Below are positions 31,917-41,071 of a stretch of 64,000 bases of DNA, piece after piece. The DNA lies in contig NZ_CP102247.1 of NCBI RefSeq assembly GCF_024599655.1, forward strand, positions 2,790,001-2,854,000, read 5' to 3'. Below the pieces are notes generated by a model. The model was not told the origin of the DNA. It searched no databases and saw nothing but the letters and a program-made list of their open reading frames with translations. Position 1 is the stretch's first letter, and each line of letters begins with the position of its first letter. The position numbers were made by a program, and so were the translations under genes. The stretch is from Enterobacter asburiae. Lineage in GTDB: Bacteria; Pseudomonadota; Gammaproteobacteria; Enterobacterales; Enterobacteriaceae.

Positions 31917-32846
31917 ATGGCGACCTACGATCTCCTCGAACGGCTGAACAGCACGTTTCGGGAAATAGAACACGAGCTCCTGACCCTGACCGAACGTTTG
32001 CAGGCCTGCCGCCTGCTGGCCGCGCGCGTCTTTACCCTGCCCGATGTGGCTAAAGGGGCCGAGCACGACCCGCTGGACGCCATCGAGGTTGAACAGCACA
32101 TCGGCAGCGCCGCCCTTGAGCTGGCGCTGAAACACTATCGCCGCCTGTTTATCCAGCAGCAGTCAGAAAACCGCAGCAGTAAGGCGGCCGTGCGTCTGCC
32201 CGGCGTGATCTGCCTGCAAACCGATGCGACAACGCGCGACGCGCTGGAAAGCCAGATTACCCATATCAACACCCTGAAAGCGGCATTTGAAAAGATCATT
32301 ACCGAAGAGTCCGGCCTCGCCCCTGCCGCCCGGTTTGAATGGGTGCACCGCCAGCTTCCGGGGCTGATTACCCTGAACGCCTATCGCACGCTGACGGTAC
32401 TGCGTCACCCCGCCACGCTGCGCTTCGGCTGGGCGAATAAGCACATCATTAAAAACTTCACCCGGGATGAGATTCTGGCGCAGCTGGAAAAAAGCCTGAA
32501 GACGCCGCGCACCGTCGCACCGTGGTCACGTGAACAGTGGATTGAGCGCCTGGAACAGGAGTATCACAGCATCGCCTCGCTGCCGGCGGACACGCGCCTC
32601 AAGATAAAGCGCCCGGTGAAGGTGCAGCCTATCGCCCGCGTCTGGTATTCCGGTCAGCAAAAACAGGTTCAGTATGCCTGTCCGACGCCGCTGATTGCGC
32701 TTTATGATGCCGAGCAGGGGGCCATCGTGCCGGATATTGGTGAGCTTTTGAATTACGATGCGGACAATGTCCAGCACCGTTACAGACCTCAGGCGCAGCC
32801 GCTGCAGCTGATTATTCCGCGGCTGCACCTGTATGTGGCGGGTTGA
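31917..32846 (+). CDS. tus: DNA replication terminus site-binding protein Tus
   Basis: 309 residues, the same length as E. coli Tus. It binds Ter sites and blocks DnaB helicase from one side. The conserved block SENRSSKAAVRLPG, then ARFEWVH, LPGLITLNAYRTLTV, KIKRPVKVQPIARVWY and the C-terminal PLQLIIPRLHLYV are nearly identical to the family. I chose the ATG at 31917 over 31905 by length. Its stop directly abuts the fumC stop on the other strand. Confidence 0.97.
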   Translation: MATYDLLERLNSTFREIEHELLTLTERLQACRLLAARVFTLPDVAKGAEHDPLDAIEVEQHIGSAALELALKHYRRLFIQQQSENRSSKAAVRLPGVICLQTDATTRDALESQITHINTLKAAFEKIITEESGLAPAARFEWVHRQLPGLITLNAYRTLTVLRHPATLRFGWANKHIIKNFTRDEILAQLEKSLKTPRTVAPWSREQWIERLEQEYHSIASLPADTRLKIKRPVKVQPIARVWYSGQQKQVQYACPTPLIALYDAEQGAIVPDIGELLNYDADNVQHRYRPQAQPLQLIIPRLHLYVAG

Positions 32847-34241
32847 TTATTTCAGGCTGCCGACCATCGCTTCCGGACGAACCCAGGCGTCGAACTCCGC
32901 CTCCGTCAGATAGCCCAGCGCCAGGGCGGAGGCTTTCAGCGTCAGCCCCTCTTTATGCGCTTTTTTAGCGATCTCGGCGGCCTTGTCGTAGCCGATATGG
33001 GTATTCAGCGCCGTCACCAGCATCAGGGATTCATTGAGCAACTGGCTGATACGTTCGCGATTCGGCTCAATCCCTACCGCACAGTGCTCGTTAAAGCTCT
33101 CCATCCCGTCCGCCAGCAGACGAATCGATTGCAGAACGTTGTGGATCACCATCGGGCGATAGACGTTTAGCTCGAAGTTGCCGGACGCACCGCCCAGGTT
33201 GACGGCCACGTCGTTGCCCAACACCTGACAGCAGAGCATGGTCATGGCTTCGCACTGGGTCGGGTTGACCTTACCCGGCATGATAGAGCTGCCCGGCTCG
33301 TTTTCCGGAATGCTGATTTCACCGATGCCGCAGCGCGGGCCCGAGGCCAGCCAGCGCACGTCGTTGGCGATTTTCATCAGCGAGGCCGCCAGCCCTTTCA
33401 GCGCGCCGTGGGTGTGGACCAGCGCATCGCAGGTCGCCAGCGCTTCAAACTTATTGGGCGCCGTGACGAACGGCTGTCCGGTGATGTTTGCCAGCTCCTC
33501 CGCCACGCGCACCGCGTATTCTGGATGGGTGTTTAACCCGGTCCCGACCGCCGTCCCGCCGAGCGCCAGCTCCGCCAGATGTGGCAGGCTGTACTCAATA
33601 TGCTTCAGATTATGTTCCAGCATCGCCACCCAGCCGGAAATCTCCTGGCCGAGCGTCAGCGGCGTGGCGTCCTGCAGGTGCGTACGGCCAATTTTAACGA
33701 TGTCGCGGAAGGCCTGCGCTTTCTCGTTGAGCGTGGATTTCAGAACGTTGAGCTGCGGGATAAGCTGCTCGCGGATAGCAATCACCGCCGCCACGTGCAT
33801 CGCCGTCGGGAAGACGTCGTTAGAACTCTGGCTTTTGTTGACGTCATCGTTCGGATGGACCTTACGCTCCATGCCGCGCACACCGCCCAGCAGTTCGCTC
33901 GCCCGGTTCGCCAGCACTTCGTTCATGTTCATGTTGCTCTGGGTGCCGGAACCGGTCTGCCAGATGGCGAGGGGGAATTCATCGGGATGCTTACCCGCCA
34001 GCACTTCGTCGGCGGCGTTGATGATGGCGGTCGCTTTGTCTGCCGTCAGCAGGCCTAAATCCTGGTTCACCTTAGCGGCTGCACGTTTGGTGAGCGCCAG
34101 CGCCTGAATCAGCGAGACGGGCATTTTTTCAGTCGAGATACGGAAATGCTCCAGCGAACGCTGGGTTTGCGCGCCCCATAGCTTGTCGGCCGGGACGTCG
34201 ATGGCGCCCATCGAATCTTTCTCATGGCGTACCGTGGTCAT
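32847..34241 (-). CDS. fumC: Fumarase class II (FumC)
   Basis: 464 residues (E. coli 467). It is an iron-free tetramer that hydrates fumarate to malate and, in E. coli, serves under oxidative stress and iron limitation. The signature GSSIMPGKVNP and the substrate-site HLQDATPLTLGQE are intact. The start MTTVRHEKDSMG at 34241 matches the E. coli start. It follows fumA on the same strand but is separated by a REP pair. Confidence 0.97.
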   Translation of the reverse strand: MTTVRHEKDSMGAIDVPADKLWGAQTQRSLEHFRISTEKMPVSLIQALALTKRAAAKVNQDLGLLTADKATAIINAADEVLAGKHPDEFPLAIWQTGSGTQSNMNMNEVLANRASELLGGVRGMERKVHPNDDVNKSQSSNDVFPTAMHVAAVIAIREQLIPQLNVLKSTLNEKAQAFRDIVKIGRTHLQDATPLTLGQEISGWVAMLEHNLKHIEYSLPHLAELALGGTAVGTGLNTHPEYAVRVAEELANITGQPFVTAPNKFEALATCDALVHTHGALKGLAASLMKIANDVRWLASGPRCGIGEISIPENEPGSSIMPGKVNPTQCEAMTMLCCQVLGNDVAVNLGGASGNFELNVYRPMVIHNVLQSIRLLADGMESFNEHCAVGIEPNRERISQLLNESLMLVTALNTHIGYDKAAEIAKKAHKEGLTLKASALALGYLTEAEFDAWVRPEAMVGSLK

Positions 34242-34343
34242 TACTTTCTCCTTGATAACAAAAGAGGGATTGCTCACATGCTTAAGGGATAAGTATTGAT
34301 GACTTCTGGGAAACGATATGGCGCTTTGTGCGCTCTTTTTGGT

Positions 34344-34413
34344 GTCGGGTGGCGCTGACGCTTACCCGACCTACCGAATACGTAGGCCGGGTAAGGCGCA
34401 GCCGCCACCCGGC
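34344..34413. repeat. REP pair (BIME) between fumC and fumA
   Basis: Two palindromic REP units in opposite orientation, GTCGGGTGGCGCTGACGC with its complement, and GCCGGGTAAGGCGCAGCCGC. Such pairs mark operon ends and stabilise upstream mRNA. Confidence 0.85.
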
Positions 34414-34421
34414 TTTTTAGC

Positions 34422-36068
34422 TTACTTCACGCAGGCCGAACACTGAGAGGACTGGATCTGCTTGAAGAAGTCGTTACCTTTGTCATCCACGAGGATAAAC
34501 GCCGGGAAGTCTTCCACTTCAATTTTCCAGATCGCTTCCATACCCAGTTCCGGGTATTCCACGCACTCCAGGCTCTTGATGCTGCCCTGCGCGAGCACCG
34601 CCGCCGGGCCGCCGATGCTGCCGAGGTAGAAGCCGCCGTGCTTGTGGCAGGCGTCCGTCACCTGCTGGCTGCGGTTGCCTTTCGCCAGCATGATCATGCT
34701 GCCGCCGTTGGCCTGCAGCTGGTCAACGTACGAGTCCATGCGGCCCGCCGTCGTTGGGCCTAACGAGCCGGAGGCATAGCCTTCAGGCGTTTTCGCCGGG
34801 CCGGCGTAGTAGATCGGGTGATCTTTAATGTACTGCGGCAGCCCTTCACCGTTGTCCAGACGCTCTTTCAGCTTCGCGTGCGCGATGTCGCGGCCCACGA
34901 TAATCGTGCCGTTCAGGGAGAGACGGGTCGAAACCGGATACTGCGAAAGCTGTGCCAGGATCTCTTTCATCGGACGGTTCAGATCAACGTGAACCGCTTC
35001 ACCCTCACCCGCTTTACGCAGCTCTTCCGGAATGTATTTACCCGGGTTGTTTTCCAGTTTTTCGATCCACACGCCTTCGCGGTTGATCTTCGCCTTGATG
35101 TTGCGATCCGCAGAGCAGGACACGCCCATCCCGACCGGACAGGATGCGCCGTGACGCGGCAGACGGATCACGCGCACGTCATGGGCGAAGTATTTGCCGC
35201 CAAACTGCGCCCCGAGGCCCAGGTTACGCGCCTCTTCCAGCAGTTCCTGCTCAAGCTGCACGTCGCGGAACGCCTGGCCGTGCTCGTTACCTTCGGTAGG
35301 CAGGCCGTCATAGTATTTGGTTGAGGCCAGCTTGACGGTTTTCAGCGTGCTTTCAGCCGAGGTACCGCCGATCACGAAGGCAATATGGTACGGCGGGCAC
35401 GCCGCGGTGCCGAGGGTGCGCATCTTCTCAACCAGGTAGTTCTTCAGCTTGCCCGGGGTGAGTAGCGCTTTGGTTTCCTGATAGAGATAGGTTTTATTGG
35501 CTGAACCGCCGCCTTTGGCGATGCAGAGGAATTTGTATTCGTCACCGTCGACGCTGTAGAGATCGATCTGTGCAGGCAGGTTGGTGCCGGTGTTGACCTC
35601 TTTGTACATATCCAGCGCCGCGTTTTGCGAGTAGCGCAGGTTATCTTCGGTGTAGGTGTTGTAGACGCCGTGCGCCAGGGCCGCTTCGTCACCGCCGCCG
35701 GTCCAGACGCGCTGGCCTTTTTTACCGACGATGATCGCCGTGCCGGTGTCCTGACAGGTTGGCAGAACACCTTTCGCCGCGATGTCTGAGTTACGCAGGA
35801 ACTGCAGGGCAACGTATTTATCGTTTTCGCTGGCCTGCGGGTCGCTCAGGATATCGGCAACCTGCTGCTGGTGCGCTGGGCGGAGCATAAACGAGGCGTC
35901 GTGGAAAGCGTGCTGCGCCAGCAGCGTCAGCGCCTGCGGATCAACCTTGAGGATCTCTTGTCCTTCAAACTCAGAGACGGAGACGTGATCGCGGGTTAAC
36001 AGGTAATACTCGGTGTGATCCTTACTGAGGGGGAAAGGATCCTGATAATGGAAGGGTTTATTCGACAT
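34422..36068 (-). CDS. fumA: Fumarase class I (FumA-type, [4Fe-4S])
   Basis: 548 residues, the E. coli length. This is the oxygen-sensitive iron-sulfur fumarase of the aerobic TCA cycle. Cluster ligands are expected at the Cys in VLPTCQDTGT and the two in HGASCPVGMGVSCSADRN. The C-terminal swivel domain (SLGPTTAGRMDSYVDQLQ) is complete. FumA and FumB are hard to separate by sequence; the position next to fumC supports fumA. Confidence 0.95.
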   Translation of the reverse strand: MSNKPFHYQDPFPLSKDHTEYYLLTRDHVSVSEFEGQEILKVDPQALTLLAQHAFHDASFMLRPAHQQQVADILSDPQASENDKYVALQFLRNSDIAAKGVLPTCQDTGTAIIVGKKGQRVWTGGGDEAALAHGVYNTYTEDNLRYSQNAALDMYKEVNTGTNLPAQIDLYSVDGDEYKFLCIAKGGGSANKTYLYQETKALLTPGKLKNYLVEKMRTLGTAACPPYHIAFVIGGTSAESTLKTVKLASTKYYDGLPTEGNEHGQAFRDVQLEQELLEEARNLGLGAQFGGKYFAHDVRVIRLPRHGASCPVGMGVSCSADRNIKAKINREGVWIEKLENNPGKYIPEELRKAGEGEAVHVDLNRPMKEILAQLSQYPVSTRLSLNGTIIVGRDIAHAKLKERLDNGEGLPQYIKDHPIYYAGPAKTPEGYASGSLGPTTAGRMDSYVDQLQANGGSMIMLAKGNRSQQVTDACHKHGGFYLGSIGGPAAVLAQGSIKSLECVEYPELGMEAIWKIEVEDFPAFILVDDKGNDFFKQIQSSQCSACVK

Positions 36069-36267
36069 TGGTCTCTCACTTACTGCTTCGGTCTGTTTAT
36101 TCAGGGCAGATGTTCCGCTGCCCGGCTTAAAAGCGAGTCAGCTTATCCTACACAATTTTTTAACAAAAACTGAGACTAGTACGACTTTTTACATCCACAG
36201 GTTACTTCCATGAGGTTTATTGCTTTAATACCCGGAGTTAATTCCACAATTGAATCAGGGCTTGATA

Positions 36268-37443
36268 ATGCAAAAACTCATTAACTCAGTGCAAAACTAC
36301 GCCTGGGGAAGTAAAACTGCGTTAACGGATCTCTACGGTATCGCGAACCCGAACAACCTGCCGATGGCAGAACTGTGGATGGGGGCACACCCGAAGAGCA
36401 GCTCAAAAATTGAAGACGCCAGCGGCCAGGTACGCAGCCTGCGTGACGTAATTGATGCCGATAAAGCCGCGCTGCTGGGTGACAAGGTCGCTCACCGCTT
36501 CGGCGAACTGCCGTTCCTGTTCAAGGTGCTGTGCGCCGACCAGCCGCTCTCCATCCAGGTTCACCCGAACAAGAAAGCCTCTGAAATCGGCTTTGCGAAA
36601 GAGAACGCGGCGGGTATCCCGTTAGACGCCGCCGAGCGTAACTACAAAGATCCTAACCACAAGCCGGAGCTGGTCTTTGCGCTGACCCCGTTCCTGGCGA
36701 TGAACGCGTTCCGCGAGTTTTCAGAGATCGTTTCTCTGCTGCAACCGGTCGCGGGCGCCAACAAGGCTATCGCCCACTTCCTCGAAAACCCGAACGCAGA
36801 CGCGCTGAGCCAGCTGTTTGCCAGCCTGCTGAATATGCAGGGTGAAGAGAAATCTCATGCGCTGGCGGTACTGAAAGCAGCCCTGGACAGCCAGCAGGGT
36901 GAACCGTGGGAGACCATCCGCCTGATTTCCGAGTTTTACCCGGACGACAGCGGCCTGTTCTCCCCTCTGCTGCTGAACGTGGTGAAGCTGAACCCGGGCG
37001 AAGCGATGTTCCTGTTCGCTGAAACCCCGCACGCCTACCTTCAGGGCGTGGCGCTGGAGGTGATGGCCAATTCCGATAACGTGCTGCGCGCGGGCCTGAC
37101 GCCGAAATACATCGACATCCCTGAGCTGGTTGCCAACGTGAAGTTCGTGGCGAAACCTGCCGCGGAGCTGCTGACTCAGCCGGTGAAAAACGGCGCAGAG
37201 CTGGACTTCCCGATTCCGGTTGAAGATTTTGCCTTCTCCCTGCACGACCTGAACCCGGCCGAAACCGCCATCGCGCAGGACAGCGCGGCAATCCTGTTCT
37301 GCGTGGAGGGCGAAGCGACGCTGCGCAAAGGCGAACAGCGTCTGGTGCTTAAAGCCGGTGAGTCAGCATTCGTTGCAGCCAATGAGTCTCCGGTTAGCGT
37401 AAGCGGCACTGGTCGCCTGGCGCGCGTTTTCAATAAGCTTTAA
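36268..37443 (+). CDS. manA: Mannose-6-phosphate isomerase
   Basis: 391 residues, same as E. coli ManA. It is a zinc enzyme that interconverts mannose 6-phosphate and fructose 6-phosphate, feeding GDP-mannose synthesis and mannose use. The conserved LFKVLCADQPLSIQVHPNK motif with zinc ligands, NYKDPNHKPELVFAL, and HAYLQGVALEVMANSDNVLR are clear. The start MQKLINSVQNYAWG at 36268 is preferred to an upstream TTG at 36250. A terminator follows. Confidence 0.96.
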   Translation: MQKLINSVQNYAWGSKTALTDLYGIANPNNLPMAELWMGAHPKSSSKIEDASGQVRSLRDVIDADKAALLGDKVAHRFGELPFLFKVLCADQPLSIQVHPNKKASEIGFAKENAAGIPLDAAERNYKDPNHKPELVFALTPFLAMNAFREFSEIVSLLQPVAGANKAIAHFLENPNADALSQLFASLLNMQGEEKSHALAVLKAALDSQQGEPWETIRLISEFYPDDSGLFSPLLLNVVKLNPGEAMFLFAETPHAYLQGVALEVMANSDNVLRAGLTPKYIDIPELVANVKFVAKPAAELLTQPVKNGAELDFPIPVEDFAFSLHDLNPAETAIAQDSAAILFCVEGEATLRKGEQRLVLKAGESAFVAANESPVSVSGTGRLARVFNKL

Positions 37444-37498
37444 GCACTTACTGAATTTTTTAACAACTCTTGCTAAGCTAGTTGCAGGCTTAATATCT

Positions 37499-37529
37499 CC
37501 AGGCGGTTTTTACCGCCTGGTTTCATTTT
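37499..37529 (+). terminator. Terminator after manA
   Basis: CCAGGCGG/CCGCCTGG stem with TTTTTA loop followed by TTTCATTTTA. Confidence 0.7.
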
Positions 37530-37542
37530 AGGGATAGTCGCA

Positions 37543-39075
37543 ATGAAAAAATCGGTCGTAGCGGTTGGAGTGATTGTAGCGTTAGGCGTGGTCTGGACGG
37601 GTGCGTCCTGGTTTACCGGGAAACAGCTGGAAGGCCGTCTGGCTGAGATGGTGGCGCAGGCTAACGGAGAGATTAAGCGCAGCGCGCCGGAGGCGGGCCT
37701 TGAGCTGAGCTACCAGAATTATCATCGCGGCGTGTTTACCAGCCGTATGCAGCTGGTAGTGAAGCCGGTTGCCGGTGCTGAAAACGGCTGGCTGAAACCG
37801 GGCCAGAGCGTGGTGCTGGACGAGGTGGTGAGCCACGGTCCGCTGCCGCTGGCGCAGCTGAAGTCCTTTAACCTGATCCCGTCGATGGCGTCTGTTCATA
37901 CCGTGCTGGTGAATAACGACGTCACCAAACCGCTGTTTGACCTGGCGAAGAATGAGTCGCCTTTCGACATTAATACCCGAATTAGCTATGCCGGTGACAC
38001 AAGTTCCGATATTGCCCTGAAAGCGCTGAACTACGAGAAAGAGAATGAGAAAGTCGCCTTCAGCGGCGGCCACTTCAAACTCGATGCTGACCGCGACGGA
38101 AACGTGTTCTCCCTGACGGGTGAAGCGGAAAGTGGCCTGGTCAATGCCGTGAATGAATATAACCAAAAAGTTCAGCTCACCTTCAGCAACCTGAAAGCCG
38201 ACGGCAACAGCCGAATGACCGATTTCCAGGAGCGTATCGGCGATCAAAAGCTGTCTCTCGACAAGGTTGCCATTGCGGTTGAAGGAAAAGAGATGGCCGT
38301 GCTGGAAGGCATGGACGTCAACGGCAAATCCGACGTTTCCAAAGACGGTAAGAGCATCAACACCCAGCTGGATTACACGCTGAAGAGCCTGAAAGTGCAG
38401 AATCAGGATCTGGGCACCGGCAAACTGTCGCTGAAGATCGGCAATATCGACGGCCAGGCGTGGCACGAGTTTAGCCAGAAATACAGCAAAGAGAGCCAGG
38501 CGCTGCTGACCGATGCCGCGCTGCAGCAGAACCCTGAGGTATATCAGCAGCAGGCGATGGCGGTGCTGTTCAACAACCTGCCTATCCTGCTGAAAGGCGA
38601 GCCGGTGATAACCGTTGCGCCGCTGAGTTGGAAAAACAGCAAAGGCGAAACCAGCTTCAACCTGTCTCTGTTCCTGAAAGATCCGGCAAGCGCAACGGGT
38701 GAACCGCAGACGCTGGCGCAGGAAGTGGATCGCAGCGTGAAGTCGCTTGACAGCAAGCTGACCATCCCGATGGATATGGCGACCGAGTTTATGACCCAGA
38801 TTGCGAAGCTGGAAGGCTACGGCGATGAAGACGCCGGCAAGCTGGCTAACCAGCAGGTGAAAGGGCTGGCGGCAATGGGCCAGATGTTCCGCATCACCAA
38901 AGTGGAAAACAACACGATTTCCACCAGCCTGCAGTACGCCAATGGCCAGGTAACGCTCAACGGCGACAAGATGCCGCTGGAAGACTTCGTCGGCATGTTT
39001 GGTATGCCAACGCTGGGGATGCCGGAACCGGCAGCACCGGCAGCACCAGCCGAACCGACGGCACCGCAGCAGTAA
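37543..39075 (+). CDS. ydgA: YdgA, DUF945 family protein
   Basis: 510 residues (E. coli 502). An N-terminal signal or anchor (residues about 4-25, VVAVGVIVALGVVWTGASWF) leads to a large periplasmic domain of the DUF945 family, with the repeated SYAGDTSSDIALK and YTLKSLKVQNQDLG type elements. The C-terminus is Ala/Pro-rich. The biochemical role is not established. A terminator follows. Confidence 0.93.
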   Translation: MKKSVVAVGVIVALGVVWTGASWFTGKQLEGRLAEMVAQANGEIKRSAPEAGLELSYQNYHRGVFTSRMQLVVKPVAGAENGWLKPGQSVVLDEVVSHGPLPLAQLKSFNLIPSMASVHTVLVNNDVTKPLFDLAKNESPFDINTRISYAGDTSSDIALKALNYEKENEKVAFSGGHFKLDADRDGNVFSLTGEAESGLVNAVNEYNQKVQLTFSNLKADGNSRMTDFQERIGDQKLSLDKVAIAVEGKEMAVLEGMDVNGKSDVSKDGKSINTQLDYTLKSLKVQNQDLGTGKLSLKIGNIDGQAWHEFSQKYSKESQALLTDAALQQNPEVYQQQAMAVLFNNLPILLKGEPVITVAPLSWKNSKGETSFNLSLFLKDPASATGEPQTLAQEVDRSVKSLDSKLTIPMDMATEFMTQIAKLEGYGDEDAGKLANQQVKGLAAMGQMFRITKVENNTISTSLQYANGQVTLNGDKMPLEDFVGMFGMPTLGMPEPAAPAAPAEPTAPQQ

Positions 39076-39080
39076 ACGTC

Positions 39081-39105
39081 AAAACCCCTCGAATGAGGGG
39101 TTTTT
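39081..39105. terminator. Terminator between ydgA and the hydrolase gene
   Basis: AAAACCCCTC/GAGGGGTTTT with a GAAT loop; usable from both sides. Confidence 0.88.
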
Positions 39106-39113
39106 ATTGCCCG

Positions 39114-39977
39114 CTAGCTTTTCCATCCAGCCAGGAAATCCAGCAGAAGCGCGTTCACTTTCTCTGGCTGCTCCTCCTGCGGCAGATGGCCGCACTCATC
39201 AATACCCTGCGCCCGCAGGTTTTCCGCCATTTCGGCCCAGACGCTTTCCATATCGAAAAGTTTGCCGACCGCATGAAAATCATTACCCCACAGCGACATT
39301 ACCGGGCAGGTGATTTTCACCTCAGCGTCAGCCATATCCTGCGCCACATCCTCTGCGTTGGCGCGATAGTCAGCCATCGCGCCGCGCACGGCGCCCGGCG
39401 CCTGATACGCCCGAACATAGGTGTCAAACGCCTCGCCGCTAATGGTCGACGGATTGTAGGTCCAGTCAGAGAAAAAGTGGCGCAGCCAGATATGCTCCCG
39501 ACCCGCAATCAGCGCTTCCGGCAGGTCTGGCACAAGATGAAACAGGAAGAACCAGTACGCACGCGCAATCGACGCATTCAGATCGCGCGCCACAATACGG
39601 GTTGGTACGTTATCCATCACTACCAGTCGATCCACCAGCTCAGGGTAATCTTTTGCAAACCGCGTCGCGACGCGCGCGCCGCGATCGTGCCCCACCAGCA
39701 CCACTTTCTGTAAACCCAGCACACGCATCAGTTCCCGGATGTCCCGCGCCATGTTGCGCTTATCATAGCCAGAAGCAGGTTTATCCGTTTCGCCATACCC
39801 GCGTAAATCAGGTGCGATCATGCGGTAGTACCGGGACAGTACGGGTATCTGGTAGCGCCAGGCATAGTTTGTTTCAGGAAAACCATGCAGGAGAATAACC
39901 GGTGCGCCTTCACCCTCTTCGACCACAAACTGACGGATACCGTTTGCCGTTACGGTGTAACTTTTCATGCTCGTCAC
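39114..39977 (-). CDS. Alpha/beta hydrolase, epoxide hydrolase/haloacetate dehalogenase type
   Basis: 287 residues. The motifs are HGFPETNYAW (oxyanion side), APDLRGYGETDKP, the nucleophile elbow GHDRGAR with Asp as nucleophile, and the catalytic His in CGHLPQEE. Arg residues after the nucleophile match fluoroacetate dehalogenases, but the HW pair of their halide pocket is not evident, so epoxide or other ester-like substrates remain possible. It forms an operon with the MBL-fold gene upstream, beside a divergent LysR gene. Confidence 0.85.
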   Translation of the reverse strand: MTSMKSYTVTANGIRQFVVEEGEGAPVILLHGFPETNYAWRYQIPVLSRYYRMIAPDLRGYGETDKPASGYDKRNMARDIRELMRVLGLQKVVLVGHDRGARVATRFAKDYPELVDRLVVMDNVPTRIVARDLNASIARAYWFFLFHLVPDLPEALIAGREHIWLRHFFSDWTYNPSTISGEAFDTYVRAYQAPGAVRGAMADYRANAEDVAQDMADAEVKITCPVMSLWGNDFHAVGKLFDMESVWAEMAENLRAQGIDECGHLPQEEQPEKVNALLLDFLAGWKS

Positions 39978-39983
39978 CTCACT

Positions 39984-40964
39984 TTATTTCAGCAGAGGCA
40001 CGTTGGCCGCACGCTGATAAGGACCGTAATTGACAGGATTCCAGCTATAGCCCTGCTGCCAGGCGGTGATATGACCGATACCGGGGAAAGGCAGATGCGC
40101 TGCGGCCATCCACTCACCGTCTTTCGCCAGCGCGTTAAACTCCTGCGCCCTGGATGAGATGGCTTTTTTCGGATCGACATCAAAGCGAATAGACACTTCA
40201 GGGTGCGGGAACTGGACGGCAGGAGCATGAATCAAATCCCCAATGAAGTTGATAGCCGTCCCCTTCGACGCGAAGCGATAAACGGTACTGCCAGGCGTAT
40301 GCCCAACGGCATATGCCGTCCGGACTTCCGGGATAGGCGAAGCTGGCGGGACGAAGGTTTTAAGGTGCCCGGCGGCTTTATAGGCGGACAGCGCATTCCT
40401 GGCGATAGCGAAATACGCCTTCGCATTAGCCGGCGCGCTCGCTTCTTTTGCAGGGTCAAGCCAGTAGTCGGCCTCCCCCTGCGGTACATATACGGTGGCA
40501 TTCGGGAACAGCGCCTTACCCTCTGCATCACTCAGGCCGCACACGTGGTCAAGATGCAGGTGGGTCAGGAAAATGGTATCAACCTGCTCGGGACGGTACC
40601 CTGATGCGTTCATATTGCTGACCAGCTGGCCGGCCGTTTCCGCCATGCAGTGACCACCCCCGCTGTCAATCATGACCAGGTGTTTACCGGTATTAACCAA
40701 AAACGCGTTGAAGGAAGTAGGCATGCGTTCGGAATCGATTTTGCGTTGCGCCAACAGGTTGCGAACCTTGTCGGGTGAAAGCCCTTGCAATAGCGTTGGC
40801 GAAAGATCGTTATAGCCGTCGAACAGCGCCGTCACCTCGTATTCCCCTACCGCCAGACGATAATAGCCCGGGACCTGCTGTTTCACCTGCGCAGGGGCAT
40901 CTGCCCACGATGTGCCAGCAAAGAGCAGGCCACTGAATGCAAGAACCGTTTTCAACTTTTTCAT
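39984..40964 (-). CDS. Secreted metallo-beta-lactamase-fold hydrolase
   Basis: About 326 residues. An N-terminal Sec signal (KTVLAFSGLLFAGTSWADAP) predicts export to the periplasm. The zinc motif THLHLDH and the downstream HTPGST and HLPFPGIGH histidines are those of the MBL superfamily; the layout is close to lactonase-type and AidC/MPH-like members. The substrate is unknown. GGAG lies five bases before the ATG at 40964. The divergent LysR gene suggests control by an unknown ligand. Confidence 0.87.
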   Translation of the reverse strand: MKKLKTVLAFSGLLFAGTSWADAPAQVKQQVPGYYRLAVGEYEVTALFDGYNDLSPTLLQGLSPDKVRNLLAQRKIDSERMPTSFNAFLVNTGKHLVMIDSGGGHCMAETAGQLVSNMNASGYRPEQVDTIFLTHLHLDHVCGLSDAEGKALFPNATVYVPQGEADYWLDPAKEASAPANAKAYFAIARNALSAYKAAGHLKTFVPPASPIPEVRTAYAVGHTPGSTVYRFASKGTAINFIGDLIHAPAVQFPHPEVSIRFDVDPKKAISSRAQEFNALAKDGEWMAAAHLPFPGIGHITAWQQGYSWNPVNYGPYQRAANVPLLK

Positions 40965-41071
40965 CTTCACTCCAAATTCATGTTTATCAGGATGTGAAGA
41001 GACTATGGCAGCGTAACGATAAATAATGTAGATAGGTAATTTGATAAGGCAGCATAACGATAAACGATATA

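Noticed and set aside
33238..34107. 289-codon frame opposite fumC
   Set aside because: Shadow of a highly conserved enzyme gene; high GC gives long open antisense frames.
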